Assembly: GCA_947626965.1 (NCBI GenBank) | Contig: CANQUH010000007.1 | Span: forward strand, 1-54,433 | Reading direction: 5' to 3' | Source: an uncultured Lachnospiraceae bacterium | GTDB taxonomy: Bacteria; Bacillota; Clostridia; Lachnospirales; Lachnospiraceae | DNA length: 54,433 nucleotides | Part shown: positions 1 to 8,341 of the stretch, one piece after another | Layout: the number at the start of each line of letters is the position of its first letter | How positions within the stretch are numbered: position 1 is the stretch's first letter | Program-made: the position numbers and the translations under genes | Notes under the pieces: generated by a model | Databases searched by the model: none | What the model was told of the DNA's origin: nothing | What the model saw: only the letters and a program-made list of their open reading frames with translations

Positions 1-27
1 TTAGCACTCACTTGGTTTGAGTGCTAA
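1..27 (-). promoter_or_regulatory. CIRCE operator (HrcA binding site)
   Basis: Perfect inverted repeat: TTAGCACTC, nine spacer bases, then GAGTGCTAA. This is the full CIRCE consensus bound by the heat-shock repressor HrcA. It lies directly downstream of a minus-strand sigma-A promoter at 39-67, so it should control a gene reading leftward off the window, most probably groES-groEL. The regulated gene itself is not visible. Confidence 0.95.
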
Positions 28-38
28 CCAGCATCCTT

Positions 39-67
39 ATATTAGTTAAAATATGTAAATTATGCAA
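39..67 (-). promoter_or_regulatory. sigma-A promoter reading off the left edge (probable groES promoter)
   Basis: Read on the minus strand: -35 TTGCAT (62-67), a 17-base spacer, and -10 TAATAT (39-44). Transcription would start about ten bases before the CIRCE operator, the usual arrangement for an HrcA-repressed groESL operon. Confidence 0.85.
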
Positions 68-162
68 CTTCTATTACTCATGTATATCTCTGTATATCTT
101 TCGTTTATTAATTTTTTCTCGTTTTTTCTCTGTTTATCTTAATTTTTCTTATTCTTTCAAAT

Positions 163-196
163 AAAAATGCCGCACCTTTTCCGGTACGGCATTTTT
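163..196 (-). terminator. Rho-independent terminator of codY
   Basis: A 14-bp stem (163-176 with 183-196, one mismatch) around a six-base loop, flanked by A and T runs on both sides. It sits just downstream of the codY stop codon. Because T runs flank it on both strands it could work in both directions. Confidence 0.85.
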
Positions 197-224
197 CCTG
201 ACTCTGTTTTTCGCAAACTGACTG

Positions 225-1010
225 TCAGCCGATATTCTTTTCTTTCCGCAGATGCTCAAGCTCATCGAACACTACGTCATTCAGCACTTTTATGTAAGTC
301 CCTTTCATTCCGGAGGACCGCGATTCAATCACGCCTGCGCTCTCAAACTTGCGCAGGGCATTGACAATCACTGATCTTGTGATACCGACGCGGTCCGCAA
401 TCTTGCTCGCCACAAGAATTCCCTCCGACCCGTTTAATTCATCAAATATATGGATTACGGCCGCCAGCTCAGAGAAGGACAATGTGCTGATCGCCGACTT
501 GACGATCTGAACCTTCCGGTTCTCCTCCGCATTTTCCTCATTCACTGAGCGCATCATCTCAAGTCCGACCACCGTCGTTCCATATTCACTTAGTATAATA
601 TCATCGATCTCATACTGGCTTCCGTTTTTATACATGAACACAGTTCCAAGGCGCTCTCCGGCGATGTCAATCGGATTGATAATCGCCTGATACTGCCGGA
701 TATTCTCGCCTTCAAACCCGAGTGTCTGAAGATTTACATTTTCCTTTGTGGAAAGAACGCCAAGAAGTCTTTCATTCAGCAGCGGGTCAATATGACCTCC
801 CACATTATCGGAAATCAGTTCTCTGATTTCCTCCACGCCATCGCATAAGCCAACACCAAGCACTTTCCCCTTGCGGCTGATTACGAGAATATTCGAATTC
901 AGAATGCCCGTCAACACGTCGCAGATGTCATTAAACACCACTTTGCTGGTATTGTTGTTATGCAGAAGCTGATTTATTTTCCTCGTTTTGTCCAGCAACT
1001 GTACACTCAT
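225..1010 (-). CDS. codY: CodY, GTP- and branched-chain-amino-acid-sensing global repressor
   Basis: CodY is a pleiotropic transcription factor of low-GC Firmicutes that represses nutrient-acquisition and stationary-phase genes when GTP and isoleucine/leucine/valine are plentiful. The protein is 261 residues, the usual family length. An N-terminal GAF ligand-binding half is followed by a winged helix-turn-helix near residues 201-222 (ASKIADRVGITRSVIVNAL). I chose the ATG giving MSVQLLDKTRKIN, the standard CodY start, with AGGAGG seven bases upstream; an in-frame extension of 13 codons exists but has no family support. It is monocistronic, with its own promoter (1117-1145) and terminator. A CodY-like box in that promoter suggests autoregulation. 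Confidence 0.97.
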   Translation of the reverse strand: MSVQLLDKTRKINQLLHNNNTSKVVFNDICDVLTGILNSNILVISRKGKVLGVGLCDGVEEIRELISDNVGGHIDPLLNERLLGVLSTKENVNLQTLGFEGENIRQYQAIINPIDIAGERLGTVFMYKNGSQYEIDDIILSEYGTTVVGLEMMRSVNEENAEENRKVQIVKSAISTLSFSELAAVIHIFDELNGSEGILVASKIADRVGITRSVIVNALRKFESAGVIESRSSGMKGTYIKVLNDVVFDELEHLRKEKNIG

Positions 1011-1116
1011 CACAAAACCTCCTATACGCATCACGCTGCAACTGTCCATCCATCCGCCCAGTCACAAAATCACGCGCATGGGCTCCGTAATAAACATCCT
1101 CACAGATTTCTTTCTT

Positions 1117-1145
1117 ATCTTAGCATACTGTTTTCAGAAAATCAA
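1117..1145 (-). promoter_or_regulatory. codY promoter with overlapping CodY box
   Basis: On the minus strand: -35 TTGATT (1140-1145), 17-base spacer, -10 TAAGAT (1117-1122) preceded by TGC (extended -10). The spacer and the edge of the -35 element contain GATTTTCTGAAAACA (1129-1143). This matches 12 of 15 positions of the CodY consensus AATTTTCWGAAAATT. A leader of about 100 bases separates the promoter from the codY start. Confidence 0.75.
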
Positions 1146-1245
1146 TGAATATTACGCCATATTATATTATATAAAACACATATTTTCCGTTGGAAATCCC
1201 TATAACGTACTTTTTTATGCTTTTCCTTCTGCAGATTTTTTACTT

Positions 1246-3321
1246 TCAGGCCGGTTCATTTTTGACCATCACATATCCGCAGGATGCGTCAGGACAGACA
1301 ACCCGGTTGCCTTTTTCCACCATATAGCCGCCGCACTGCGGACATTTCCGGGCCACCGGTTTCTGCCAGGACATGAAGCCGCAGTCCGGCGCGGCCTCGC
1401 AGCCATAATACTTCCTTCCCTTTTTTGTCTTGCGGATCACCAGATCCCTGCCGCACAGCGGACAGGAAACTCCGATCTTTTCCAGATATGGTTTTGTGTT
1501 CCTGCATTCCGGAAATCCGGGGCAGGCAAGAAACTTTCCGTGCGGTCCGTACTTGATTACCATATTTCTGCCGCATTCTTCGCAGATGACATCCGTCTTT
1601 TCATCCTCAATCTTGACTTTCTCCAGAGTCTTCTCCGCTTCATCCACAGCCTGAACCAGATCCGGATAAAAATTCTCAACGACTGTCTTCCACGGGATTA
1701 CGCCTTCCTCAATTGAATCAAGAAGCGACTCCATATTCGCGGTAAAAGTGACATCCACAATACTCGGAAATGCTTCCTTCATGATATTGTTGACAACTTC
1801 CCCCAGTTCCGTCATGTACAGATTTCGGTTTTCCTTTGCCACATAGCGTCTCGCTATGATCGTCGTAATCGTCGGCGCGTAAGTACTGGGACGGCCGATT
1901 CCCTGCTCCTCAAGAGCTTTTACAAGAGATGCCTCTGTAAAATGAGCGGGAGGCTGTGTAAAATGCTGTCTGCTGTCAAAATCGCTCAGCTTTAGTTCCA
2001 TACCCTTCTCAAGCAGAACACCTGGTACATCGGCCTCCTCTTTTTCCTCACCGCTTTCTGTATAAACGGACATAAAACCATCAAATATGATATGAGACGC
2101 AGATATCTGAAAATGGTATTCGCCGGCTTTGATTCGGACCGTCATTGTCTCATAGCGCGCCGGAGCCATCTGACTTGCCGTAAATCTTCTCCAGATCAGC
2201 TGATACAGTTTGAACTGCTCCCGGGTCAGAGAATCCTTCACAAGCGCCGGCAGCCTCCTGATATCAGAAGGACGGATCGCCTCATGCGCATCCTGAATCT
2301 TCTTTCCGTCCTCTTTTTTCCGGCTGTTTCCCCCGGTAAGATACTTTTCCCCGTACTGTTCGGTGATATATGCGGCCGCGGCCTCCTGCGCTTCCTCTGA
2401 GATACGTGTGGAATCGGTACGCAGATACGTGATCAGACCGACGGTTCCTCCTTCTTTCAGCTCCACGCCCTCATACAGCTGCTGTGCAATCCGCATCGTC
2501 TTCTGCGTGGAAAAATTCAGCACGTTCGCGGCTTCCTGCTGTAAGGTGCTCGTTGTGAACGGCAGCGGCTGCTTTTTCTGCCGCTCTCCTTTTTTTACAT
2601 CATCTACAACAAAGGTTTCCCCGGAAAGTTCCTGTATGATCTGATCCACCTGCTCCCTGGAAGTGATGGTAATCTTTTTGTCTTTCCCGTAAAATCTGGC
2701 CGTCAGCGGTTTCTTCTCTCCGGCCGGACAAAGAAAGGCATCCAGTGTCCAGTATTCCTGCGGAATGAACGCGCTGATTTCCTCTTCGCGGTCGCCAATC
2801 ATCCGGAGAGCGACCGACTGCACGCGCCCGGCACTCAGTCCACGCTTCACTTTCTCCCAGAGAAGAGGACTGATCTTATATCCCACCATGCGGTCCAGAA
2901 TTCTTCTGGTCTGCTGCGCATCAACAAGATTCATGTCAATCTGGCGCGCATGCTTCAGGGACTCCTTGACCGCACTTTTTGTGATCTCATTGAATGTGAT
3001 CCGTTTCTGCTTCTCGGGTTCAAGTTTCAGCGCCTCCGCAAGATGCCAGGATATCGCCTCTCCTTCACGGTCGGGGTCTGTCGCCAGATAGACTCTGTCC
3101 GCTTTTTTTCCTGCTTTCCGCAGTGCTGCCAGAATATCCCCTTTCCCTCTTATCGTGATATATTTAGGTTCATATCCGTGCTCTATGTCGATTCCCATGC
3201 GGCTCTTCGGCAAATCCCGCACATGCCCGTTTGAAGCAAGTACTTCATAGTTGGAGCCGAGGAATTTTTTAATTGTTTTGACTTTTGCAGGTGATTCAAC
3301 AATAACTAAATACTTTGACAT
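1246..3321 (-). CDS. topA: DNA topoisomerase I (type IA)
   Basis: Relaxes negatively supercoiled DNA by transient single-strand cleavage through a 5'-phosphotyrosine. The 691-residue protein has an N-terminal Toprim domain (IVESPAKV with its glutamate; DPDREGEA acidic triad) and the catalytic tyrosine in TYLRTDSTR near residue 299. Three C-terminal zinc ribbons (CEEC..C, CPLC..C, CPQC..C) are typical of Firmicutes TopA. The chosen ATG (MSKYLVIVES) has GGGAGGG upstream; an upstream in-frame start ten codons earlier lacks family support. It follows dprA by about 40 bases in the order comM-dprA-topA, a common Firmicutes arrangement, so it is probably cotranscribed. Confidence 0.97.
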   Translation of the reverse strand: MSKYLVIVESPAKVKTIKKFLGSNYEVLASNGHVRDLPKSRMGIDIEHGYEPKYITIRGKGDILAALRKAGKKADRVYLATDPDREGEAISWHLAEALKLEPEKQKRITFNEITKSAVKESLKHARQIDMNLVDAQQTRRILDRMVGYKISPLLWEKVKRGLSAGRVQSVALRMIGDREEEISAFIPQEYWTLDAFLCPAGEKKPLTARFYGKDKKITITSREQVDQIIQELSGETFVVDDVKKGERQKKQPLPFTTSTLQQEAANVLNFSTQKTMRIAQQLYEGVELKEGGTVGLITYLRTDSTRISEEAQEAAAAYITEQYGEKYLTGGNSRKKEDGKKIQDAHEAIRPSDIRRLPALVKDSLTREQFKLYQLIWRRFTASQMAPARYETMTVRIKAGEYHFQISASHIIFDGFMSVYTESGEEKEEADVPGVLLEKGMELKLSDFDSRQHFTQPPAHFTEASLVKALEEQGIGRPSTYAPTITTIIARRYVAKENRNLYMTELGEVVNNIMKEAFPSIVDVTFTANMESLLDSIEEGVIPWKTVVENFYPDLVQAVDEAEKTLEKVKIEDEKTDVICEECGRNMVIKYGPHGKFLACPGFPECRNTKPYLEKIGVSCPLCGRDLVIRKTKKGRKYYGCEAAPDCGFMSWQKPVARKCPQCGGYMVEKGNRVVCPDASCGYVMVKNEPA

Positions 3322-3361
3322 AACTGTACCCTCCCGTGAAAGGCACGGCAAAAATTCCGTG

Positions 3362-4525
3362 TCATTTCACTTTCGCGTAATAATTCTTTGCCGTCTCCCT
3401 TACAAGTCCGTCAAGCTCCAGTCTAAGAAGGATTTCTCCAAGCTCGGAGAAGGACAATCCTGTCCTCGACCGGAGGTCAGTCAGACTGCGGGCATGCAAA
3501 TCGAGTTTACTATACACCAATTTTTCGGAGGGTGCAAGTGCCAGACCGATCGAATTTTCCGCTTTTTCTTTCCATGATTCGCCAAAAATACTCTCTCTGA
3601 GCTGTTCTACAGACAAAAAGATGCCGGCTCCCTGGAAAATCAGTTCATTGCAGCCTTCGCTTAATTCATCTCCGGCCCTTCCCGGGACAGCGTAAACTTC
3701 CCTGTTTTGTTCTGCCGCATAGTCAGCCGTAATCAGAGAACCGCTTCTCTTTTTAGCCTCAACCACAATTACCACATCCGCAAGTCCGCTGATCAGACGG
3801 TTTCTTACAGGAAAATGCGTTCTCAGAGGGGCGGCGTCCGGAGGAAACTCTGAAATAATGCCTCCCTGCTGTTCCAGGCGTTCAAAAAGCAGTCTGTTTC
3901 CGGATGGATATATCTTTCCGGCTCCGCACCCGAGCACAGCAAAACTGAGTCCTCCGCTTTCAAGCGCCTTCATCTGTGCAGTTCCGTCAATTCCATATGC
4001 CGCTCCGCTGACGAGCTGCCCGCCGCAGAGTGCCGTCATGCGCGCGATCTGCTCCGCGGTTTCCCTGCCATAGCGTGTACACATCCGCGCACCCACCACC
4101 GCAACCGAACGTCTGTTCTCTTCCGGAAGCTTCCCTTTATAAAAAAGACCGTTCGGAGCGTTCTCTATTGTCAGAAGGCGCTGAGGATATCTGCTGTTCA
4201 TCCGGCTGACAAACTGTATGTTTCTTTCCCGCAGTTCCTCCTCAAACTGCTCCGGAGATCTGCTTTTTTTAAACTGTCTTATTCTGCCGACCCACTGGAA
4301 TCCCTGCTTTTCCAGCACATTCAGACTCTGGTCGGACGCCTCCCATACCTCGCGCGGATTCTGATACTGCTTCAGCAGTACGGTCTGATGCGGCAGATAC
4401 AATCCCGGAATCCCGCAGAACCATGCCCAGTACCGTTCGCCGCAGTCTCTTTCCTCTGTTGTTTTGTCTGTTATTTTATCCGTTGCTCCATTCACCTTTC
4501 CCTTCCTTTTTCTTCCCTGGTCCAT
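3362..4525 (-). CDS. dprA: DNA-processing protein DprA (Smf)
   Basis: DprA binds incoming single-stranded DNA during natural transformation and loads RecA onto it. The central Rossmann-like domain (about residues 130-330) is clear: VVGARMCTRYG, SGAAYGIDGTAQ, a LGCG(x)5YP segment, ISEFPP and RNRLISGLADVVIVVEA. The last 60 residues form a winged-helix (DML1-like) domain. The start is uncertain: the ATG used has no good ribosome site, whereas an in-frame GTG ten codons later (4495) follows AAGGAAGGG. The gene lies between comM and topA. Its presence does not prove competence, since dprA is widespread in Clostridia. Confidence 0.93.
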   Translation of the reverse strand: MDQGRKRKGKVNGATDKITDKTTEERDCGERYWAWFCGIPGLYLPHQTVLLKQYQNPREVWEASDQSLNVLEKQGFQWVGRIRQFKKSRSPEQFEEELRERNIQFVSRMNSRYPQRLLTIENAPNGLFYKGKLPEENRRSVAVVGARMCTRYGRETAEQIARMTALCGGQLVSGAAYGIDGTAQMKALESGGLSFAVLGCGAGKIYPSGNRLLFERLEQQGGIISEFPPDAAPLRTHFPVRNRLISGLADVVIVVEAKKRSGSLITADYAAEQNREVYAVPGRAGDELSEGCNELIFQGAGIFLSVEQLRESIFGESWKEKAENSIGLALAPSEKLVYSKLDLHARSLTDLRSRTGLSFSELGEILLRLELDGLVRETAKNYYAKVK

Positions 4526-4619
4526 GCCTGTTTTCGGATCTCAGGCAGATTTTTCCTGCCGTTCTGTTTGTTATCCGCTTCGCAGCCGGAAACAACCCTT
4601 CGCAGCCAGACTCGGAATT

Positions 4620-6137
4620 CTATTCTTCCGGACGGTAACAGACAGCCTCGCTCAGATGCCGCGTCTGTATCTCTTCCTCTCCTTCCAGATCCGCGATTGT
4701 CCGGGCCACCTTCAGAACTCTGTGATATGTCCGGGCCGTAAGGCGCTTTCTCGTAAATACTGACTGCATCAGTTTTCCGCCTTTCTCGTCTGTCCGGCAG
4801 TATCTGGATACAGCCTCCGCCGGCAGTTCCCCGTTAAACCGGAATCTGCAGCCTGCGTAGCGCCTTGTCTGTATCTCATGTGCCTGAAGTACGCGTCTCC
4901 GGATATCTTCTGAACTTTCTCCTTCTGCTTCACCCTGCAGGTCCTCATAGGTCACAGGCCTCGCACAGACATGAAGATCAATCCGGTCAAGCAGAGGGCG
5001 GCTGATTCTGCGCAGATATCTGCGCACCTCGCCGTCTGAACAGTGACATCTTGTTCTGTCCGGATAATAGCCGCATTTACAGGGATTTCGGGATGCCACA
5101 AGAATAAAATCAGACGGAAAAACGTAGGAACCGCTGTTCCGCGTAATGATTACTTCCCGATCTTCCAGCGGCTGCCGCAGAATCTCCAGAGTCTCTTTCT
5201 GAAACTCCGGCAGCTCATCCAGATACAGTACTCCTCTGTGGGCAAGACTGATCTCCCCGGGCCTCGGAACGGTTCCTCCGCCTGCCAGACCCACCGCGGA
5301 AACTGTATGGTGCGGCATCCGGAAAGGCCGCTCGCAGAGAATTCCTTCTTCCGGAAGAATACCCGCCACACTGTGGATCATGGACACTTCCAGAGATTCG
5401 TCCAGAGTCATCGGCGGCAGGATGGACGGAATGCGTCTGGCGATCATGGATTTTCCGGTTCCCGGCGGTCCGCTGATCAGAAGATTATGCCTTCCCGCAG
5501 CAGCAATCTCGGCGGCGCGCCGCACAATTTCCTGTCCTTTTATGTCGGCAAAGTCCTCCTGATGAACCTTCCGGCCATTTTGAAAAGTTTCTTCTATATT
5601 AATAACACACGGTGTCAGCGCTTTTTTTCCCTGAAGATGTGCGACAACCTCACTCAGGCTCCTGGCGCCGTACACACGTATTCCCTGAATCACGGCGCCT
5701 TCCCGCACATTCGCCTCCGGAATGATACAGGAATGACATCCTGCAGCCTTCGCTTCGCCGACCATCCCCAGTATTCCATGGATTCCCCTCAGCTTCCCAT
5801 TCAGGCTCAGCTCTCCGGCAAAGAATATTTCCCGCACCATTTCATCCGGAATATACCCGTATGCCGTCAGCATTGCCACGGCGACCGGCAGATCAAATCC
5901 GGACCCTGCTTTTCTGATATCCGCAGGAGAAAGATTGACCGTGATTTTTCTCGGCTCCAGATTAATCCCTGAATTGTGCAGCGCGGCCCTCACACGCTCC
6001 TGTGCCTCCTTCACCTCAGAAGAAAGGTATCCCACCATTGAAAATCCCGGAAGTCCATTGGAAATATCGACCTCCACAGAAATCAGCCTGCTCTCAATTC
6101 CGCAGACTGCCCCTGAAACAACTGATGCAAACAACAA
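4620..6137 (-). CDS. comM: YifB/ComM-family AAA+ ATPase (Mg-chelatase-like)
   Basis: ComM-type helicases promote branch migration during transformation recombination. Three parts are visible: an N-terminal Lon/S5-like domain (VEVDISNGLPGFSMVG; SPADIRKAGSGFDLP), a central AAA+ Mg-chelatase module (Walker A GPPGTGKS, Walker B LYLDELPEF, CKCGYYP cysteines), and a Mg-chelatase C-terminal domain with SRPLLDRIDLH. I chose a TTG start: homologues begin at about LLFASVVSGAVCGIE, and GGAAAGGGGG lies six bases upstream. This gives 505 residues, the usual length. A longer frame from GTG at 6206 has no ribosome site. dprA follows 94 bases downstream. Confidence 0.9.
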   Translation of the reverse strand: MLFASVVSGAVCGIESRLISVEVDISNGLPGFSMVGYLSSEVKEAQERVRAALHNSGINLEPRKITVNLSPADIRKAGSGFDLPVAVAMLTAYGYIPDEMVREIFFAGELSLNGKLRGIHGILGMVGEAKAAGCHSCIIPEANVREGAVIQGIRVYGARSLSEVVAHLQGKKALTPCVINIEETFQNGRKVHQEDFADIKGQEIVRRAAEIAAAGRHNLLISGPPGTGKSMIARRIPSILPPMTLDESLEVSMIHSVAGILPEEGILCERPFRMPHHTVSAVGLAGGGTVPRPGEISLAHRGVLYLDELPEFQKETLEILRQPLEDREVIITRNSGSYVFPSDFILVASRNPCKCGYYPDRTRCHCSDGEVRRYLRRISRPLLDRIDLHVCARPVTYEDLQGEAEGESSEDIRRRVLQAHEIQTRRYAGCRFRFNGELPAEAVSRYCRTDEKGGKLMQSVFTRKRLTARTYHRVLKVARTIADLEGEEEIQTRHLSEAVCYRPEE

Positions 6138-6216
6138 ATCATGCCCCCTTTCCAGCAGGTCAGACACTTCATGGATCTGAACCACTGTAATCAAAAATTT
6201 GAACACTCAAAAGGAT

Positions 6217-6244
6217 AAAAAGAAAATTGCCCGACTAAAGGGCA
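6217..6244 (-). terminator. weak terminator downstream of metY
   Basis: On the minus strand a five-base-pair stem (TGCCC/GGGCA, 6228-6232 with 6240-6244) is followed by a T-rich run ending near 6217. It lies between the metY stop and the comM start and would separate the two units. The stem is short, so the call is moderate. Confidence 0.5.
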
Positions 6245-6248
6245 GAAT

Positions 6249-6280
6249 GACTGAAAACACAGAGTTCTGTGTTTTCAGTC
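6249..6280. repeat. perfect 15-bp inverted repeat between metY and comM
   Basis: GACTGAAAACACAGA (6249-6263) and its exact reverse complement (6266-6280) are separated by only two bases. No T run follows on either strand, so it is not a classic terminator by itself. It may stabilise the metY 3' end together with the weak terminator at 6217-6244, or be a protein-binding palindrome. Confidence 0.7.
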
Positions 6281-6424
6281 TCAAGAATATAATAAGAAGT
6301 CAGAAAATAAGAATGTTTTAACTGGTTTACAGATATTTCCGTACCATATTATTTATTATATCGTTCTTATGCTATAGTAATACCTTTTTGTATTTATGTC
6401 AAGTTTTTTGATTCTATTTTCCAA

Positions 6425-7735
6425 TCATTCCGCGACCACCTTGAAAGCTTCCTCCAGATCCTCGAGGATGTCATCGATATGCTCCGCACCGATGGAAAGA
6501 CGGATTGTGTTTGGCTTAATTCCCTGATCCTCAAGCTCCTCTTCGCTGCACTGGCTGTGCGTTGTCGTTGCCGGATGAATCACCAGCGATTTAACATCGG
6601 CTACATTCGCGAGCAGGGAAAACAGTTCGAGATTGTCAATAAAATCTTTTGCTTTCTGTGCGTCTCCCTTGATTTCAAATGTAAAGATGGAGCCTCCTCC
6701 GTTCGGGAAATATTTCTTATACAGTCTCTGCTGTTCCGGGTCATCGCTCACGGAAGGATGATGCACTTTTTCCACCTGCGGATGCTGATTCAGATACTGC
6801 ACTACCTTCAATGCGTTTTCCACCTGACGCTCTACACGCAGAGAAAGCGTCTCAAGACCCTGCAGGAAGAAAAACGCGTGAAACGGCGAAAGCGTCGCTC
6901 CCGTGTCGCGCAGCAGAATCGCACGGATCTTTGTCACAAATGCCGCGGCGCCGACCGCTTTCGTAAAGCTGACTCCGTGATAGCTGGGATTCGGCTCGGT
7001 CAGGGATGCAAATTTTCCGGATGCCTCCCAGTCAAATTTGCCGCTGTCCACAATCACTCCCCCGATGGTCGTCCCATGTCCGCCGATAAACTTGGTCGCG
7101 GAGTGCACCACAATATCCGCGCCATATTCGATCGGACGCACCAGATAAGGCGTCGCAAACGTATTGTCAACGACAAGCGGGATTCCGTTTTCGTGGGCCA
7201 CCTCTGCAACCGCCTCAATATCCACAACATCGGAATTTGGATTGCCAAGTGTCTCGATAAACACCGCCTTCGTGTTTTCCTGAATTGCTGCTTTCACCGC
7301 GTCGAGATCAAAAATATCGACAAAGGTTGTCTCTATGCCGTACTGCGGAAGTGTGTGCGCCAGCAGATTGAATGTACCGCCGTAAATATTTTTTGCGGAA
7401 ACAATATGGTCGCCCGCCTGCGCCAGATTCTGGAATGTATAGGTGATTGCCGCCGCGCCGGAGGCGACTGCGAGAGCCGCGACACCTCCTTCAAGGGCCG
7501 CCATTCTCTGCTCAAATACATCTTCCGTCGGATTTGTCAGACGCCCGTAGATATTTCCCGCATCTGTAAGGCCGAATCTTGCCGCTGCGTGATCGCAGTT
7601 TCTGAACACATAGGAAGAAGTCTGGTAGATCGGTACTGCCCTGGCATCCGTCACCGGATCGGGGGATTCCTGTCCTACATGAAGCTGCAGTGTCTCAAAT
7701 TTCAGTGTTCTCTCTGCTCTTGTCTTTTTGCTCAT
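6425..7735 (-). CDS. metY: O-acetylhomoserine sulfhydrylase (homocysteine synthase)
   Basis: PLP enzyme of the Cys/Met-metabolism fold that makes homocysteine from O-acetylhomoserine and sulfide (direct sulfhydrylation) in the cytoplasm. The 436-residue length fits the family. Visible motifs are the PLP lysine K215 in HSATKFIGGHG, VDNTFATPYL, the substrate-loop region YGRLTNPT, and the C-terminal VKSLVIHPATTTHSQ signature that separates this group from cystathionine enzymes. The ATG has AGGAGA nine bases upstream. It is monocistronic with its own strong promoter; no SAM riboswitch is visible in the short leader. Confidence 0.96.
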   Translation of the reverse strand: MSKKTRAERTLKFETLQLHVGQESPDPVTDARAVPIYQTSSYVFRNCDHAAARFGLTDAGNIYGRLTNPTEDVFEQRMAALEGGVAALAVASGAAAITYTFQNLAQAGDHIVSAKNIYGGTFNLLAHTLPQYGIETTFVDIFDLDAVKAAIQENTKAVFIETLGNPNSDVVDIEAVAEVAHENGIPLVVDNTFATPYLVRPIEYGADIVVHSATKFIGGHGTTIGGVIVDSGKFDWEASGKFASLTEPNPSYHGVSFTKAVGAAAFVTKIRAILLRDTGATLSPFHAFFFLQGLETLSLRVERQVENALKVVQYLNQHPQVEKVHHPSVSDDPEQQRLYKKYFPNGGGSIFTFEIKGDAQKAKDFIDNLELFSLLANVADVKSLVIHPATTTHSQCSEEELEDQGIKPNTIRLSIGAEHIDDILEDLEEAFKVVAE

Positions 7736-7794
7736 AATTATAATCTCCTGTCCTGCTGTTTTTAATACCTTTAATATCTATGTGATTAATAGGC

Positions 7795-7823
7795 ATTATA
7801 CAACTTCTTTTTCTGTTTGTCCA
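7795..7823 (-). promoter_or_regulatory. metY promoter
   Basis: On the minus strand: -35 TGGACA (7818-7823), exactly 17 bases, then -10 TATAAT (7795-7800), a perfect -10 element. The leader to the metY ATG is only about 50 bases, too short for an S-box or T-box. Confidence 0.85.
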
Positions 7824-7865
7824 GTACAATTTACAGAAATTTATCTTCCTTTCTTTGGGCAATTC

Positions 7866-7874
7866 TGCTAGAAT
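7866..7874 (+). promoter_or_regulatory. possible extended -10 promoter for the small membrane protein
   Basis: TGCTAGAAT is an extended -10 element (TGN followed by TAGAAT) about 50 bases before the downstream start codon. No good -35 is found at 17 bases. Confidence 0.4.
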
Positions 7875-7927
7875 AACGGTGCAGTCAAAAACCGCAAGCG
7901 AGTTTTGAAAAAATCCGAGGTGCCTTC

Positions 7928-8164
7928 ATGAAAAAATTAAAACGCATATTTGCTCTTGCCGGTGTCGTGATCCTCATCGGACTGTATCTGATCACTTTTA
8001 TTCTGGGACTGACCGCCAGTCCGGCCACTAATGACATGCTTATGGCGGCCATCGCCTGCACAGTGATCATTCCCTGCCTGCTCTATGGAATGATACTGAT
8101 TGCGAACGTGCTCGGCAGTCGCAGAGAAACCTTTCACGAAGAGGAAGAAGATTCCGAAAAATGA
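7928..8164 (+). CDS. small two-helix membrane protein of unknown function
   Basis: 78 residues, not assigned to a family by me. A basic N-terminus (MKKLKR) leads into a hydrophobic helix (about 8-30). A second hydrophobic helix follows (about 38-62), and the tail is highly charged and acidic (RRETFHEEEEDSEK). The pattern predicts a two-pass membrane protein with both ends cytoplasmic. The ATG has GAGGTG six bases upstream. The gene is divergent from metY and convergent with purA, with no partner on its strand, so context gives no functional hint. Composition and ribosome site support a real gene. Confidence 0.7.
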   Translation: MKKLKRIFALAGVVILIGLYLITFILGLTASPATNDMLMAAIACTVIIPCLLYGMILIANVLGSRRETFHEEEEDSEK

Positions 8165-8194
8165 AAATGGAATCGTAAATCGAGTAGGAGGCTG

Positions 8195-8229
8195 TTTATC
8201 TCACAGGACGAAATTTCCTGTGAGATAAA
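8195..8229. repeat. 14-bp inverted repeat between the small ORF and purA
   Basis: TTTATCTCACAGGA (8195-8208) pairs perfectly with 8216-8229 around a seven-base loop. It directly abuts the purA terminator stem. Flanking sequence would also allow 8188-8200 to pair with 8224-8238, so alternative folds are possible. Confidence 0.65.
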
Positions 8230-8277
8230 AAACGCCTCAAAAGGAGATCCTTCCTGAAAATCTCCGATGAGGCGTTT
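8227..8277 (-). terminator. purA operon terminator
   Basis: On the minus strand a ten-base-pair outer stem (AAACGCCTCA 8230-8239 with 8268-8277) encloses a second stem (GGAGAT 8243-8248 with 8260-8265). Read leftward it ends in six T residues. It is well placed as the terminator of purC-purF-purB-purA. Confidence 0.8.
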
Positions 8278-8341
8278 ATCCGTCTGAAACAATATCACGG
8301 CCGCTGTTCACACTCTATCTGCCGCAGCCGCCATACCCCTC

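Noticed and set aside
6479..7765. 428-codon plus-strand open frame
   Set aside because: Exact antisense shadow of metY, which has promoter, ribosome site and all active-site motifs.
7736..7800. SAM riboswitch or T-box before metY
   Set aside because: The leader is only about 50 bases and shows neither fold; the promoter lies directly upstream.
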